DNA from: Baffinella frigidus
Lineage: Eukaryota; Cryptophyceae; Cryptomonadales; Baffinellaceae
Assembly (NCBI GenBank): GCA_026770585.1
Contig: MU646845.1
Coordinates: 298,412-308,986 of the forward strand
Direction: 5' to 3'
Length of the DNA stretch: 10,575 bases
The position numbers and the translations under genes are program-made. This document shows, one piece after another, positions 1-6,624 of the stretch (position 1 is its first letter; each line of letters opens with the position of its first letter). Under the pieces are notes generated by a model that was not told the origin of the DNA, searched no databases, and worked only from the letters and a program-made list of their open reading frames with translations.

Positions 1-126
<126 letters not shown>

Positions 127-393
127 CTTACCTCCGATGACAGTGGCCAACGTTTCGACAAGCCGCGCTGGAGCGGCCCTAGAAGTATTCGTAAGTCAAT
201 TTTGCGATTTTCAAGGGGAATGTACTCTCCTGAGGAGTACTCCGTGATGAATGGATCTGGTACAAACGGTCTAATAAGTATTTTAGTGGTACAGATCCTG
301 TCAACTTTTGCGACAAGGGTTTATTGGGGATTGGCCGCAAGTCCCCTCCAGGGTGGATAGTCGTCTCGATTTCAGGGATATTTAACTCACGGT
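127..393. other. Intergenic, no gene seen; small foldbacks
   Basis: I recognise no gene here. Two small inverted repeats are visible: GTACTC at 222-227 with GAGTAC at 235-240, and GGATCTG at 253-259 with CAGATCC at 292-298. The second encloses an AT-rich interior. Open frames on both strands have no recognisable domain and look fortuitous. Confidence 0.5.
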
Positions 394-476
394 ATTGACT
401 ACGGTAAATTCCAGGGCTCCTAGGACCGCGACTTTTCCGGTAGGTCCTGGGGGGCCTAGGACCTGCCGTAGTCAAT
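394..476. mobile_element. 83-bp foldback element (candidate MITE)
   Basis: A perfect 11-bp terminal inverted repeat, ATTGACTACGG at 394-404 and CCGTAGTCAAT at 466-476, bounds an interior with two copies of CCTAGGACC (419-427 and 455-463). The same core nonamer occurs in the foldbacks at 4177-4294, 4923-5011, 5360-5476 and 6058-6175, so this may be a distant relative. No convincing target duplication is seen. Confidence 0.5.
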
Positions 477-532
477 TCCGGTTCTCAACGACGATGAAAT
501 CGAATGGTGTCCTGACTAAGATTTCGAAATAG

Positions 533-1015
533 GGCACTAGGCGGTGACGGTGACCTGAGCACACGGACCTGACATCAGGGTGGAAGTGGTGGAGGGGGGG
601 TCGCCTGGCGTCACGGGGTAAACCCTGAACAATAACCCCCTGGCCCCTGCACCCTGACCCCTGAACCCTAAACCCTGAACCATGAAGCCTGAACTAAACC
701 CTAAACCCTGGACCCACAACCTGAAATCTGAATCCGATTCCCTACTGAATCCGTTTCCCTGAAACCTGAAATCCGTTTCCCTGAAATCCGAAATGCTGCA
801 TCCTGGCCCCTAACTAAACTCTGAACCCTAAACCCTAAACCCTGAGCCCTAAACCCTAAACTCTGAACCATAACCCCTAACCCCTGAAACTCAAACCCTA
901 CACCATTACCCATAAACTCCAAAATCTGAACCCTAAACCCTAAACCCTACACATGAAACCCTGCAAGATGTCCGCACACCTCAGCTTGGACTTGCCCCCG
1001 CGTAGAACGCCTCTC
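533..1015 (+). repeat. Minisatellite module, copy 1 (degenerate)
   Basis: The 5' flank (about 554-620) contains CTGAGCACACGGACCTGACA followed by a GGTGGAGG-rich stretch and TCACGGGGT, matching the flanks at 1394-1461 (same strand) and 9413-9483 (reverse strand). A degenerate array of ACCCTGA/ACCCTAA heptamers then runs from about 618 to 950. The 3' flank (about 952-1000: TGAAACCC, GATGTC, CTCAGCTTGGAC) corresponds to 1811-1850 of copy 2. The order flank-array-flank is the same as in copies 2 and 3. Confidence 0.72.
618..950. repeat. Degenerate telomere-like heptamer array (CCCTAAA / CCCTGAA)
   Basis: Dozens of imperfect 7-bp units alternate between CCCTAAA, the plant-type telomere repeat on its C-rich strand, and CCCTGAA, with indels and point changes. 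The degeneracy and the position inside a repeat module indicate an interstitial array rather than an active chromosome end. Confidence 0.85.
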
Positions 1016-1023
1016 ACACAACA

Positions 1024-1275
1024 AACTCTGAACCCTAAAGCCTAAACCCTAAAACCTGAAACCTAAAATCTAAACCCTAAGCCCTAAAACCCTAATCCCT
1101 AATCCCTAAAACCTGAATCCTCAACCCTAAATCTTAACCACTAACCCCTTACCCTGAACCCTGAACCCTAAGCCTTAAAACCTAACCCCTAAACCCTGAA
1201 CCCTAAACTCCAAACCCCCTGAACCTTGAACCTTAAACCTTAAACCCTAAACCCTGAACCCCAACCCCCAAACCT
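1024..1275. repeat. Second degenerate telomere-like heptamer array
   Basis: The CCCTAAA/CCCTGAA heptamer pattern resumes after the 3' flank of module copy 1 and runs to about 1275, again with frequent indels. It is followed by 1276-1365, a unique stretch in which I see no gene, and then by module copy 2. Confidence 0.8.
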
Positions 1276-1461
1276 CGCCCAGTTCCTCCACTCAACACGC
1301 CTGACATTGCCAACACCCGCCTGGGCTCCAGCATGGCTCTGGCGGTTCCTGAAAACATATTATAAGGCCAATGCACGAAGCGTTGGCATTATTCTGAGCA
1401 CACGGACCTGACATCAGGAGGAAAGTGGAGGAGGAGGATCGACCACCTGGTGTCACGGGGT

Positions 1462-1795
1462 GAACCCTGAACCCTGAACCCTGAACACTGAACACTGAAC
1501 ACTGAAAACTTCAGCACTGAACACTGAACACTGAACACTGAACACTGAACACTGAACACTGAACACTGAACACTGTACGCTGAACACTGAACTCTGAACA
1601 CTGAACACTGAACACTGAACACTGAACACTGTACGCTGAACACTGTACGCTGAACACTGAACACTGAACACTGAACACTGAACACTGAACACTGAACTCC
1701 GAACACTCAACACTCAACACTCAACTCTGAACACCGAACTCTGAACTCTGAACATTGAACACTGAACACTGAACACTGAACACTGAACACTGAAC
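1462..1795. repeat. CACTGAA heptamer minisatellite
   Basis: About 47 tandem 7-bp units of CACTGAA. The left edge is CCCTGAA units (1462-1482). Variant units CTCTGAA and the 14-mer ACTGTACGCTGAAC (for example near 1572, 1626 and 1640) are interspersed. On the minus strand all three frames read through because 7 is not a multiple of 3, producing meaningless FSVQCSV-type peptides. Confidence 0.95.
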
Positions 1796-1853
1796 GATGA
1801 ATCCAGCACCCTGAAACCCGAAGGATGTCTGCGCTCTCAAGCCTTGACCTTTC

Positions 1854-2033
1854 CACACAAGGCGGTCATTGGCCTTTTCTTAAGTGTTGGTTTTCAAGGT
1901 CGTGTCCAGTTTTTGTACGAGAATTGGTCACGTCCCTGGGGATTAATCCCCCGGGAACGTGACAATTACTGCACAATGCAGGCGACCTTCTTACAAGATT
2001 TTTTTAAGAAAAGGCCATTTGTAGCCTCGTGTG
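1854..2033. mobile_element. 180-bp TIR element inserted in module copy 2
   Basis: Terminal inverted repeats lie at 1854-1883 (starting CACACAAGGC, ending GGCCTTTTCTTAA) and 2004-2033 (starting TTAAGAAAAGGCC, ending CTCGTGTG); 24 of 30 positions pair. The interior has a second foldback, GGTCACGT at about 1927 with ACGTGAC at about 1958, around a near-palindromic GGGGATTAATCCCC. The inverted module copy lacks this segment, which supports insertion after the modules separated. I could not fix a target duplication. Confidence 0.7.
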
Positions 2034-2310
2034 GTCACCCTGCGAGCTTCTTCTCAGAATTCCTCGGCCAGCTCCAACCAATACGCCCAAACACTCGCAT
2101 GGACCTCTCGCTGGGTCCGTGGAGCCCGTACCCGAACGTACCCGTACCCGAACGCGTACCCGGTCTTGGGCGGCCTTTGAGCCATTGGATCGCAGTCCCT
2201 GAAGCCGCCAAGCGCTGAAGCATGGTCTCTGAACCAGGTTATGGGGGCTCGTTCGCCGGGTGTGGGCCACACGAGTGAGAGCCCTGCCCGCGACTGCCTG
2301 TCCCCTTGTT

Positions 2311-2394
2311 TTCAGCTAAGAGAATAACTGAATCAGTTCCCTAATCAGTGTTTTAAGTTAATTTGGATACCTAATTAAATTTACTATACCCTAA
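2311..2394. other. AT-rich spacer, no gene seen
   Basis: A short AT-rich stretch lies between the end of detectable module homology and the Harbinger-type element. It ends in the left TAA target duplication (2392-2394). No ORF or RNA gene is evident. Confidence 0.5.
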
Positions 2395-2773
2395 GGCCGT
2401 TTCTTACGCTGGAATCGAGGAAGAAAGAATAAGGATTTCGGTGTCGTAAAACATCATCATGGCAGGATTAGTGAATTCCTTATTCTTCCGAATCCAAAAA
2501 TTGACCTCGGGTTGGGCAAATTGAGGCCTCTATTTCATCGTTTATAGTCTTCGGAGGAATAAGCAAATATCGATCATGTGAGAGATTCGTACTGGGAAAG
2601 ACTCATGACCTCAACGTTTCGCGATTTCGGTCGAAGGCTTTTGAAATTCAATGGCTCCAAGGCAAAAAGAGAGCTTTTTCGAGGTTCTTTTTTGCCTTGA
2701 AAACACGCCCTGCGGTTGGCCTTATTCTTCCTTTCTCGATTCCAGCTTCTCGATTCCAGCGTAAGAAACGGCC
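2395..2773. mobile_element. PIF/Harbinger-type non-autonomous element (Tourist-like MITE), 379 bp
   Basis: The terminal inverted repeats are perfect over 25 bp (2395-2419 and 2749-2773), beginning GGCCGTTTCTTACGC. They extend inward with a further 15-bp block at 13/15 (2420-2434 against 2720-2734). The element is flanked by a direct TAA on each side (2392-2394 and 2774-2776). A 3-bp TAA/TWA duplication and a GG-initiated TIR are the signature of the PIF/Harbinger superfamily. The right TIR carries a tandem 14-bp duplication (CTCGATTCCAGCTT at 2735-2748). The 300-bp interior encodes no transposase, so the element would depend on one supplied elsewhere. The interior also holds a hairpin at about 2660-2697 (AGGCAAAAAGA / TCTTTTTTGCCT). 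Confidence 0.93.
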
Positions 2774-2816
2774 TAACTGAGGCCTCTCTACGTGAGTGCG
2801 TGTCCCTCGGTCGGTG

Positions 2817-2855
2817 CCTTTGGGTCCGTTAGGTTCTTCGAGCTCCCAACATAGG
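2817..2855 (+). mobile_element. Solo or truncated end of element X
   Basis: 37 of 39 bases match the left terminus of the element at 4370-5482 (4370-4408), including TTCTTCGAGCTCCCAACATA. The similarity stops abruptly at 2855 and no opposite end is seen nearby, so this is a truncated copy or end remnant. Confidence 0.75.
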
Positions 2856-3031
2856 ACTTCCGTAAACAATTTCGCTGTACAAAGATTTGGATCTATCTTG
2901 AAGCAGGTTCAACGAGACCTTGCGCTAGACGCGGTTTTTGTTTCGGATGACCCTACGGTAGCAAACTCGTAGGGACCTAGGGGCTCCCTACAAGGGCGAA
3001 TATATGGGCACTAAATCCTGAGGGTTTAGTC
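2856..3031 (+). other. Upstream region of ZNF1
   Basis: About 175 bp separate the solo element end from the ZNF1 ATG and presumably hold the promoter or 5' UTR. A short foldback surrounds 2970-2993 (GTAGGGA / TCCCTAC) and another lies just before the ATG (CTAAATCC / GGGTTTAG, 3011-3028). The TATATGG at 3001-3007 is too close to the ATG to be a confident TATA box. No other motif is recognised. Confidence 0.4.
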
Positions 3032-4063
3032 ATGGTGATGATCAGATCAAACCAGATCAAATCTGGTTCTCATCTTGTGGCTGGTGGTAGACCTTCCCGT
3101 TTTTGTGGAGGAGGTGCAGTTTTGACCAGATGGTGGCCGCAGAGGGCTCAAGACAAGCCAGTTGGTCAAGTGATAGTCGGGAGCAAGCGGGGACGAGAAG
3201 AGTCTTCTACTGAAGAAGGAGGTGAAGGCCCTGCTGCGTCGAGCAAGGAGGGGCGGGGTGAGGCAAGGGGGAAGCTGAACTTTGAGTGCACCACCTGCGG
3301 CAAGGCCTTCCCGACGCCCAGTCGTCTGGCGTCGCACACGCGCACTCATTCCGGCGTCCGTCACTTCGCCTGCACCACCTGCGGCAAGGCCTTCTCGCAC
3401 TCCAGAGACCTGGTGGTACACATGCGCACTCACTCCGGCGACCGCCCCTACGCCTGCACGATCTGCAGCAAGGCCTTCTCGCAGTCCGGCAGCCTGACGA
3501 CACACATGCGCAGCCATTCCGGCAAACGCCCCTACGCCTGCACGACCTGCAGCAAGGCTTTCTTCACGTCCAGCAAACTGACGATACACATGCGCACCCA
3601 TACGGGCGACCGCCCCTACGCCTGCACCACCTGCGGCAAGGCCTTCTCGCAGTCCTGCACCCTGACGACACACATGCGCACCCATTCCGGCGTCCGCCCC
3701 CACGCCTGCACCATCTGCGGCAAGGCCTTCTCGCAGTCCAGCACCCTGACGGCACACATACGCACGCATACGGGCGACCAACCCTTCGCCTGTACGACCT
3801 GCGGCAAGGCCTTCTCGCAGTCCGACAGCCTGACGAAGCACACGCGCGCGCATACGGGCAACCACCCCTACGCCTGCACCACCTGCGGCAAGGCCTTCGC
3901 GGTGTCCGGCAACCTGGCGGCTCACATGCGGACCCATTCCGGCGACAGTCCCTTCGCCTGCACCACCTGCGGCAAGGCCTTCTCGACGTCCAGCAAACTG
4001 ACGACGCACCGCAAAAAATGCACGTGCTCGGTCAGGAGTGAGGGCACCTTTGCTCGCGCATGA
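3032..4063 (+). CDS. Nine-finger C2H2 zinc-finger protein (ZNF1), C-terminus frameshifted
   Basis: A 343-residue protein, probably a nuclear DNA-binding regulator; target and partners are unknown. Residues 1-80 lack a known domain but contain a basic/acidic block (GSKRGREESSTEEGGEG, 50-66) that could serve as nuclear localisation signal. Nine tandem fingers at exact 28-residue spacing follow (86-330), with CX2CX12HX3H framework, FACTTCGKAF-type knuckles and S/TGDRPY linkers, a variant of TGEKP. The first eight have all four zinc ligands. The ninth is CX2CX12HX3C because the frame shifts at the A-run 4013-4018: ZNF2 has one extra base there, ends H-X4-H and stops five residues later, and the equivalent TGA is still present here at 4039-4041. 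The ATG at 3032 has G at -3 and +4. Homology to ZNF2 becomes clear near residue 38, so residues 1-37 may differ if an intron ends at CAG 3140-3142. Codon third positions are strongly G/C within the fingers. Confidence 0.88.
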   Translation: MVMIRSNQIKSGSHLVAGGRPSRFCGGGAVLTRWWPQRAQDKPVGQVIVGSKRGREESSTEEGGEGPAASSKEGRGEARGKLNFECTTCGKAFPTPSRLASHTRTHSGVRHFACTTCGKAFSHSRDLVVHMRTHSGDRPYACTICSKAFSQSGSLTTHMRSHSGKRPYACTTCSKAFFTSSKLTIHMRTHTGDRPYACTTCGKAFSQSCTLTTHMRTHSGVRPHACTICGKAFSQSSTLTAHIRTHTGDQPFACTTCGKAFSQSDSLTKHTRAHTGNHPYACTTCGKAFAVSGNLAAHMRTHSGDSPFACTTCGKAFSTSSKLTTHRKKCTCSVRSEGTFARA

Positions 4064-4072
4064 TGTGGGAGG

Positions 4073-4097
4073 GGCAATGGCTCCAAGAGCCTTTGCC
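4073..4097 (+). other. Stem-loop just after the ZNF1 stop
   Basis: GGCAATGGCTC (4073-4083) pairs with GAGCCTTTGCC (4087-4097) with one mismatch across a 3-nt loop. It would lie in the 3' UTR ten bases after the stop. Its function is unknown and it could be chance. Confidence 0.4.
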
Positions 4098-4176
4098 ATG
4101 ATGTACAGTAAAATGTGTAACCAATGGGGCTGATAAGGTTGAGCGCCGAATCCAAAGAGGGATACGAGTCTTCGTA

Positions 4177-4294
4177 CAGGGGTACCTCGCTCATAAGAAA
4201 CCGCCCCCCCCTAGGACCCTACAGTAGCCCTAGGCCTAGGGTCCTATGATGGTCCTAAGGGGGGGGGCAATTTCTTATGAGCGAGGTACCCCGG
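4177..4294. mobile_element. 118-bp foldback MITE, copy A
   Basis: Almost the whole element folds on itself. The left terminus starts CAGGGGTACCTCGCTCATAA and the right terminus is its complement, with one mismatch in 24 bp. It is flanked by TA on both sides (4175-4176 and 4295-4296), as expected for TA-targeting elements such as Tc1/mariner relatives. The core has CCTAGGACC. It encodes nothing, but its TIR reads ATGAGCGAGGTACC outward, so artefactual ORFs starting M-S-E-V-P arise in both directions. It lies between the ZNF1 stop and an AATAAA, so it may be transcribed as part of the ZNF1 3' UTR. Confidence 0.92.
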
Positions 4295-4306
4295 TATTTC
4301 GATATC

Positions 4307-4312
4307 AATAAA
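4307..4312 (+). promoter_or_regulatory. Candidate polyadenylation signal for ZNF1 (AATAAA)
   Basis: A canonical AATAAA lies 244 bp after the ZNF1 stop and just beyond MITE copy A. If used, the 118-bp foldback would be in the 3' UTR. A hexamer alone is weak evidence, and a nearer non-canonical signal cannot be excluded. Confidence 0.4.
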
Positions 4313-4922
4313 GCATGTTTCTTTTTCACAGAGGTCAGACAGATTCACGGCGGACATGGGACGTCGCATCCTTTAGGTCCTTTAGGTTCTTCGAGCTCCC
4401 AACATAGGCGGACACTGGAACTTATCTGCAGAAAAGCCATGCTTCCTTTCGGATCGCATCAGCCCCCCATCTTGTCCTGGCGTCCAGCTGAGAACCGTAG
4501 TCCCAGGACGACGCTTTGAGTACACACGTGAACCTTTGGCACTGCTTCCTAGGTGAGGACAGAAAGTGCTACTGCCACCACTCGAATTCTGGAGTCCATG
4601 TCACCTCCAAAGGTCATTTTGAGAGTGGTCGACGTCGAGTGGTCCACTTAGTGCAGTCCACTTAGTCGCCATAAGTGGCCAAGGATTGGCCAACTACGAA
4701 TGCCTCATCGCGTGAGTACATTTACATCTTCCTCACATTATCTATTGCCTGCGGAGAGGGCATCTGGTGTCCTTTCGCCTTTTGACATGACCCTGGGAGT
4801 CAGCGGATTCCTCTGGAGAAAGAGACACCTTTATGAATACCAACACGGCCGCCATGCATGCACCCCCACAGATGCTATGTCTGGGTATGACTCAGAGAGA
4901 AAGGCCACGCGCACTAACCCTC

Positions 4923-5011
4923 AAGTGGCGAGTAGGCGCACAAGCCCTACGGTAGGGTCCTAGGACCTGCCTAGGACCTCTTGCGGGTCAAATTTGACCC
5001 CCTCGCCACTT
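4923..5011. mobile_element. 89-bp foldback inside element X
   Basis: Perfect 10-bp inverted ends AAGTGGCGAG (4923-4932) and CTCGCCACTT (5002-5011) enclose GGTAGGGTCCTAGGACCTG and a second CCTAGGACC (4970-4978). The interior block GGTAGG(G)TCCT...GCCTAGGACCT is shared with the foldback at 394-476. A nested MITE is the likeliest reading. Confidence 0.5.
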
Positions 5012-5359
5012 AAGGGGTATCGTACACGTTGTGTACCAAGGGAGTCAGAGGCGGCCACCATCTCCGGGAAAGGAACAGAACGAGTCGGGCGGGACCTTAA
5101 AGCGGCCCCACGATAGAAAGTAAACATTTTTTCCCATCGCATCCAACTTGGGCCTCCGCGAACAATGGCATGCATAGTCTCTCGCTTGTAATAAGAACGC
5201 ACGACCTCTTTGTAGGTCCTACTCAGACACAGCCGCGGTGGTCTGCCGCGATCCTCTGTACAGGAGGGCTTGTTGAGATCCGAAAGGACGCATGGCCTTT
5301 CTACAGAACAAGTTCCGGTGTCCGCCTATGATGGGAGCTCGAGGAACCTAAAGGACCTA

Positions 5360-5476
5360 CAGTGGTACCTGGTGCATAAGAAACTGTTCCCCCCTAGGAC
5401 CCTACAGTAGGACTATGGATATGGCCCTATGGAGGTCCTGGGGGGAAGGGGGGGTCTTGTGAGCGAGGTACCCCTG
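5360..5476. mobile_element. Foldback MITE, copy B, nested in element X
   Basis: Same family as copy A: left end CAGTGGTACC with a diverged arm, right end GAGCGAGGTACCCCTG, core CCTAGGACC at 5393-5401. It is flanked by TA at 5358-5359 and 5477-5478. Deleting the element plus one TA rebuilds GGACCTAAAGG, exactly the complement of the left end of element X. This demonstrates both the insertion boundaries and the TA duplication. Confidence 0.93.
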
Positions 5477-5606
5477 TAAAGGGTGCCAACACGTAGGAGG
5501 TGGAGTTAGAATCCATCCGGCCGACACGGGGTACAGTAAGTGGCACAATGCGTAGCATGTGCGGCGCTGACGCTGGTTGTTTGGCAATAAATTATCAATC
5601 TCTCTG

Positions 5607-5627
5607 CCAACACGGCGGCCGTGTTGG
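5607..5627. repeat. Perfect 21-bp palindrome
   Basis: CCAACACGGC and GCCGTGTTGG pair perfectly around a single G (5617). A related CCAACACGGCCGCC occurs near 4839, inside element X. It could be a small element remnant or protein-binding site; no wider structure is seen. The surrounding 5483-5837 contains no recognisable gene. Confidence 0.6.
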
Positions 5628-5837
5628 TAGGAAGAAAGGTCTCTCGCAAAGTCCATCTCGTGGCGATCCTCCTCTCAGGCTATCTGTTCTCCACTCGGTG
5701 GGCATCGAGGGTTTCGGATTTGAATTTGGGGCCGGATTTTGGGGTTTTACGTCACCAAATTTACACCAGAAAATCACAAAAGTTAATTATCTCTCGGCAA
5801 GTTGGGGTTTGTTGAAAGGCCCGTAGTCCACCGTGTG

Positions 5838-5955
5838 GAGAGGTACCTCGCTCATAAAAACGCGCACCCCCCCGTAGGACCACCATAGGGCCCTGGGTGT
5901 AGCCCTACTGTAGGGTACTAAGGGGTGGCGGTTTCTTATGAGCGAGGTACCCCTG
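5838..5955. mobile_element. 118-bp foldback MITE, copy C
   Basis: The left arm (GAGAGGTACCTCGCTCATAA) is slightly diverged, and the right arm (TTTCTTATGAGCGAGGTACC, then CCTG) matches the family. The right side is flanked by TA (5956-5957); the left position carries TG (5836-5837), consistent with decay. No coding capacity. Confidence 0.88.
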
Positions 5956-6057
5956 TATGTACCCCTCCAGGGTTGGGCGTCCTGCCTTCCACCCCACGGA
6001 GGCTTGTATCCCGTAAGAGAGGGTCAGCATCGTGTAATGATCTAGCACGCAGCTGTA

Positions 6058-6175
6058 CGGGGGGTACCTCGCTCATAGGAAACGCCCACCCCCCTAGGAC
6101 CACCGTAGGGCCGTAGGCATAGGCCTGCTGTAGGGTCCTAGAAGAAGGCGTTTTCTTATGAGCGAGGTACCCCTG
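6058..6175. mobile_element. 118-bp foldback MITE, copy D
   Basis: The left end reads CGGGGGGTACCTCGCTCATA with one extra G. The right end is TTTCTTATGAGCGAGGTACC then CCTG. The core CCTAGGACC is at 6093-6101. It is flanked by TA on the left (6056-6057) and TT on the right (6176-6177). Copies C and D lie only 102 bp apart, in a spacer with no recognisable gene. Confidence 0.9.
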
Positions 6176-6337
6176 TTTACAAGGCTCAGTCTCAGGGCCG
6201 TGAGCGACTTGCGGGTAGAAGCCTGACACAACTAAAGTACCCCAGCTAAAACATAGTTCCTGGCTCTTGGTGCATGTACTAACAAGCTGAAAACAAGGCG
6301 CGGATGCTGTCAGACGAAGTGGGTCAAGAGAAACCCC

Positions 6338-6486
6338 CATTGCACTGCCAGGGCGGAGTTTTTGTATTAGTCAACTCAAGGCGAAAATTGATTTTCGAAG
6401 TACTCAATCTGGGTACCTCGTTTCTAAGTTGACAGATTTTGTAGGTGAATTGACTTATACAAAATCTCCGGCCTGGCAGTGCATTG
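6338..6486. mobile_element. 139-bp TIR element with 5-bp flanking repeat
   Basis: TIRs of roughly 35 bp begin CACTGCCAGG at 6343 and end CCTGGCAGTG at 6481; shared inner blocks include GGAG-TTTTGTAT and AGTCAA. A direct CATTG flanks both sides (6338-6342 and 6482-6486), a candidate 5-bp target duplication. The CACTG terminus resembles the CAnnG ends of hAT elements, but those normally make 8-bp duplications, so the superfamily is unresolved. The interior has no coding capacity. Confidence 0.75.
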
Positions 6487-6583
6487 AGGTCGCGCGCGCT
6501 CTCTGGAGAAGAGGATTCAAGCAGCCACTCTACGTTAGTCTGGAGAAAAGCCAAAATCTGGAACCACCCACGCAAGAGCTAAA

Positions 6584-6589
6584 TTTATT
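6584..6589 (-). promoter_or_regulatory. Candidate polyadenylation signal for ZNF2 (AATAAA)
   Basis: Read on the minus strand, AATAAA lies 36 bp after the ZNF2 stop, in an AT-rich context. Its position suits a short 3' UTR ending before the TIR element at 6338-6486. Confidence 0.5.
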
Positions 6590-6624
6590 AAAAACTACAC
6601 AGGGCTGTTGACCAGCCGGTGCCC

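Larger units (their letters stand above)
1366..2310 (+). repeat. Minisatellite module, copy 2 (interrupted by a TIR element)
   Basis: This copy contains a 5' flank beginning GGCCAATGCA and including GCACACGGACCTGACATCAG, a CACTGAA heptamer array (1462-1795), and a 3' flank that includes CACCCTGAAACCCG (1808-1821), AGCTCCAACCAATACGCCCA, GCTGAAGCATGGTCTCT and AACCAGGTTATGGGGGCTCG. The same blocks appear in the same order on the opposite strand at 9509-8768. Relative to that copy, two stretches are extra here: the TIR element at 1854-2033, and about 77 bp around 2120-2195 that includes a short CCCGTA/CCCGAACG repeat (2127-2161). No protein-coding gene is supported. Confidence 0.8.
4370..5482. 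mobile_element. Element X: ~1-kb long-TIR element with nested MITE B
   Basis: Long terminal inverted repeats: 51 of the first 54 bases at 4370-4423 pair with the right end (5310-5359 joined to 5479-5482 once MITE B is removed), and weaker similarity continues to about 95 bp (to 4468 and from 5266). The ends contain a doubled 9-mer (CCTTTAGGTCCTTTAGG). Removing the nested MITE and one TA gives an element of about 994 bp. The interior (about 4470-5265) shows no transposase or other recognisable protein. It has a 14-bp-spaced direct repeat GTCCACTTAGT (4642-4652, 4656-4666) and a smaller foldback at 4923-5011. Flanking duplications are not evident, so the superfamily is unassigned; TIR length would be compatible with a Mutator-like element. 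Confidence 0.82.

Noticed and set aside
618-1275. True chromosome end (telomere)
   Set aside because: The heptamers are degenerate, mixed with CCCTGAA, interrupted by module flanks and followed by genes on one side and unique DNA plus a microsatellite on the other. An interstitial or subtelomeric origin fits better.
1844-2218. 124-codon ORF on the plus strand
   Set aside because: It begins in the module flank, runs through the inserted TIR element and ends in the CCCGTA-containing flank. The inverted module copy does not preserve the frame.
3001-3007. TATATGG as TATA box of ZNF1
   Set aside because: It lies only about 30 bp before the ATG, so a start 25-35 bp downstream would leave essentially no 5' UTR. 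It could be chance in an AT-rich stretch.
3047-4099. 350-codon open frame antisense to ZNF1 (and a 348-codon frame antisense to ZNF2 at 6619-7665)
   Set aside because: These are shadows of the 84-bp finger repeats with G/C-rich third positions. The translated GLREGLAAGGAGVGAVA pattern is periodic and has no domain, whereas the sense strand has perfect C2H2 ligands.
4277-4519. Small ORFs beginning M-S-E-V-P at several places (also 4194 leftwards and near 5936-6116)
   Set aside because: The start is the MITE terminal repeat (ATGAGCGAGGTACC) read outward; what follows is unrelated flanking DNA. Similar predicted proteins in databases would be artefacts of the same element.
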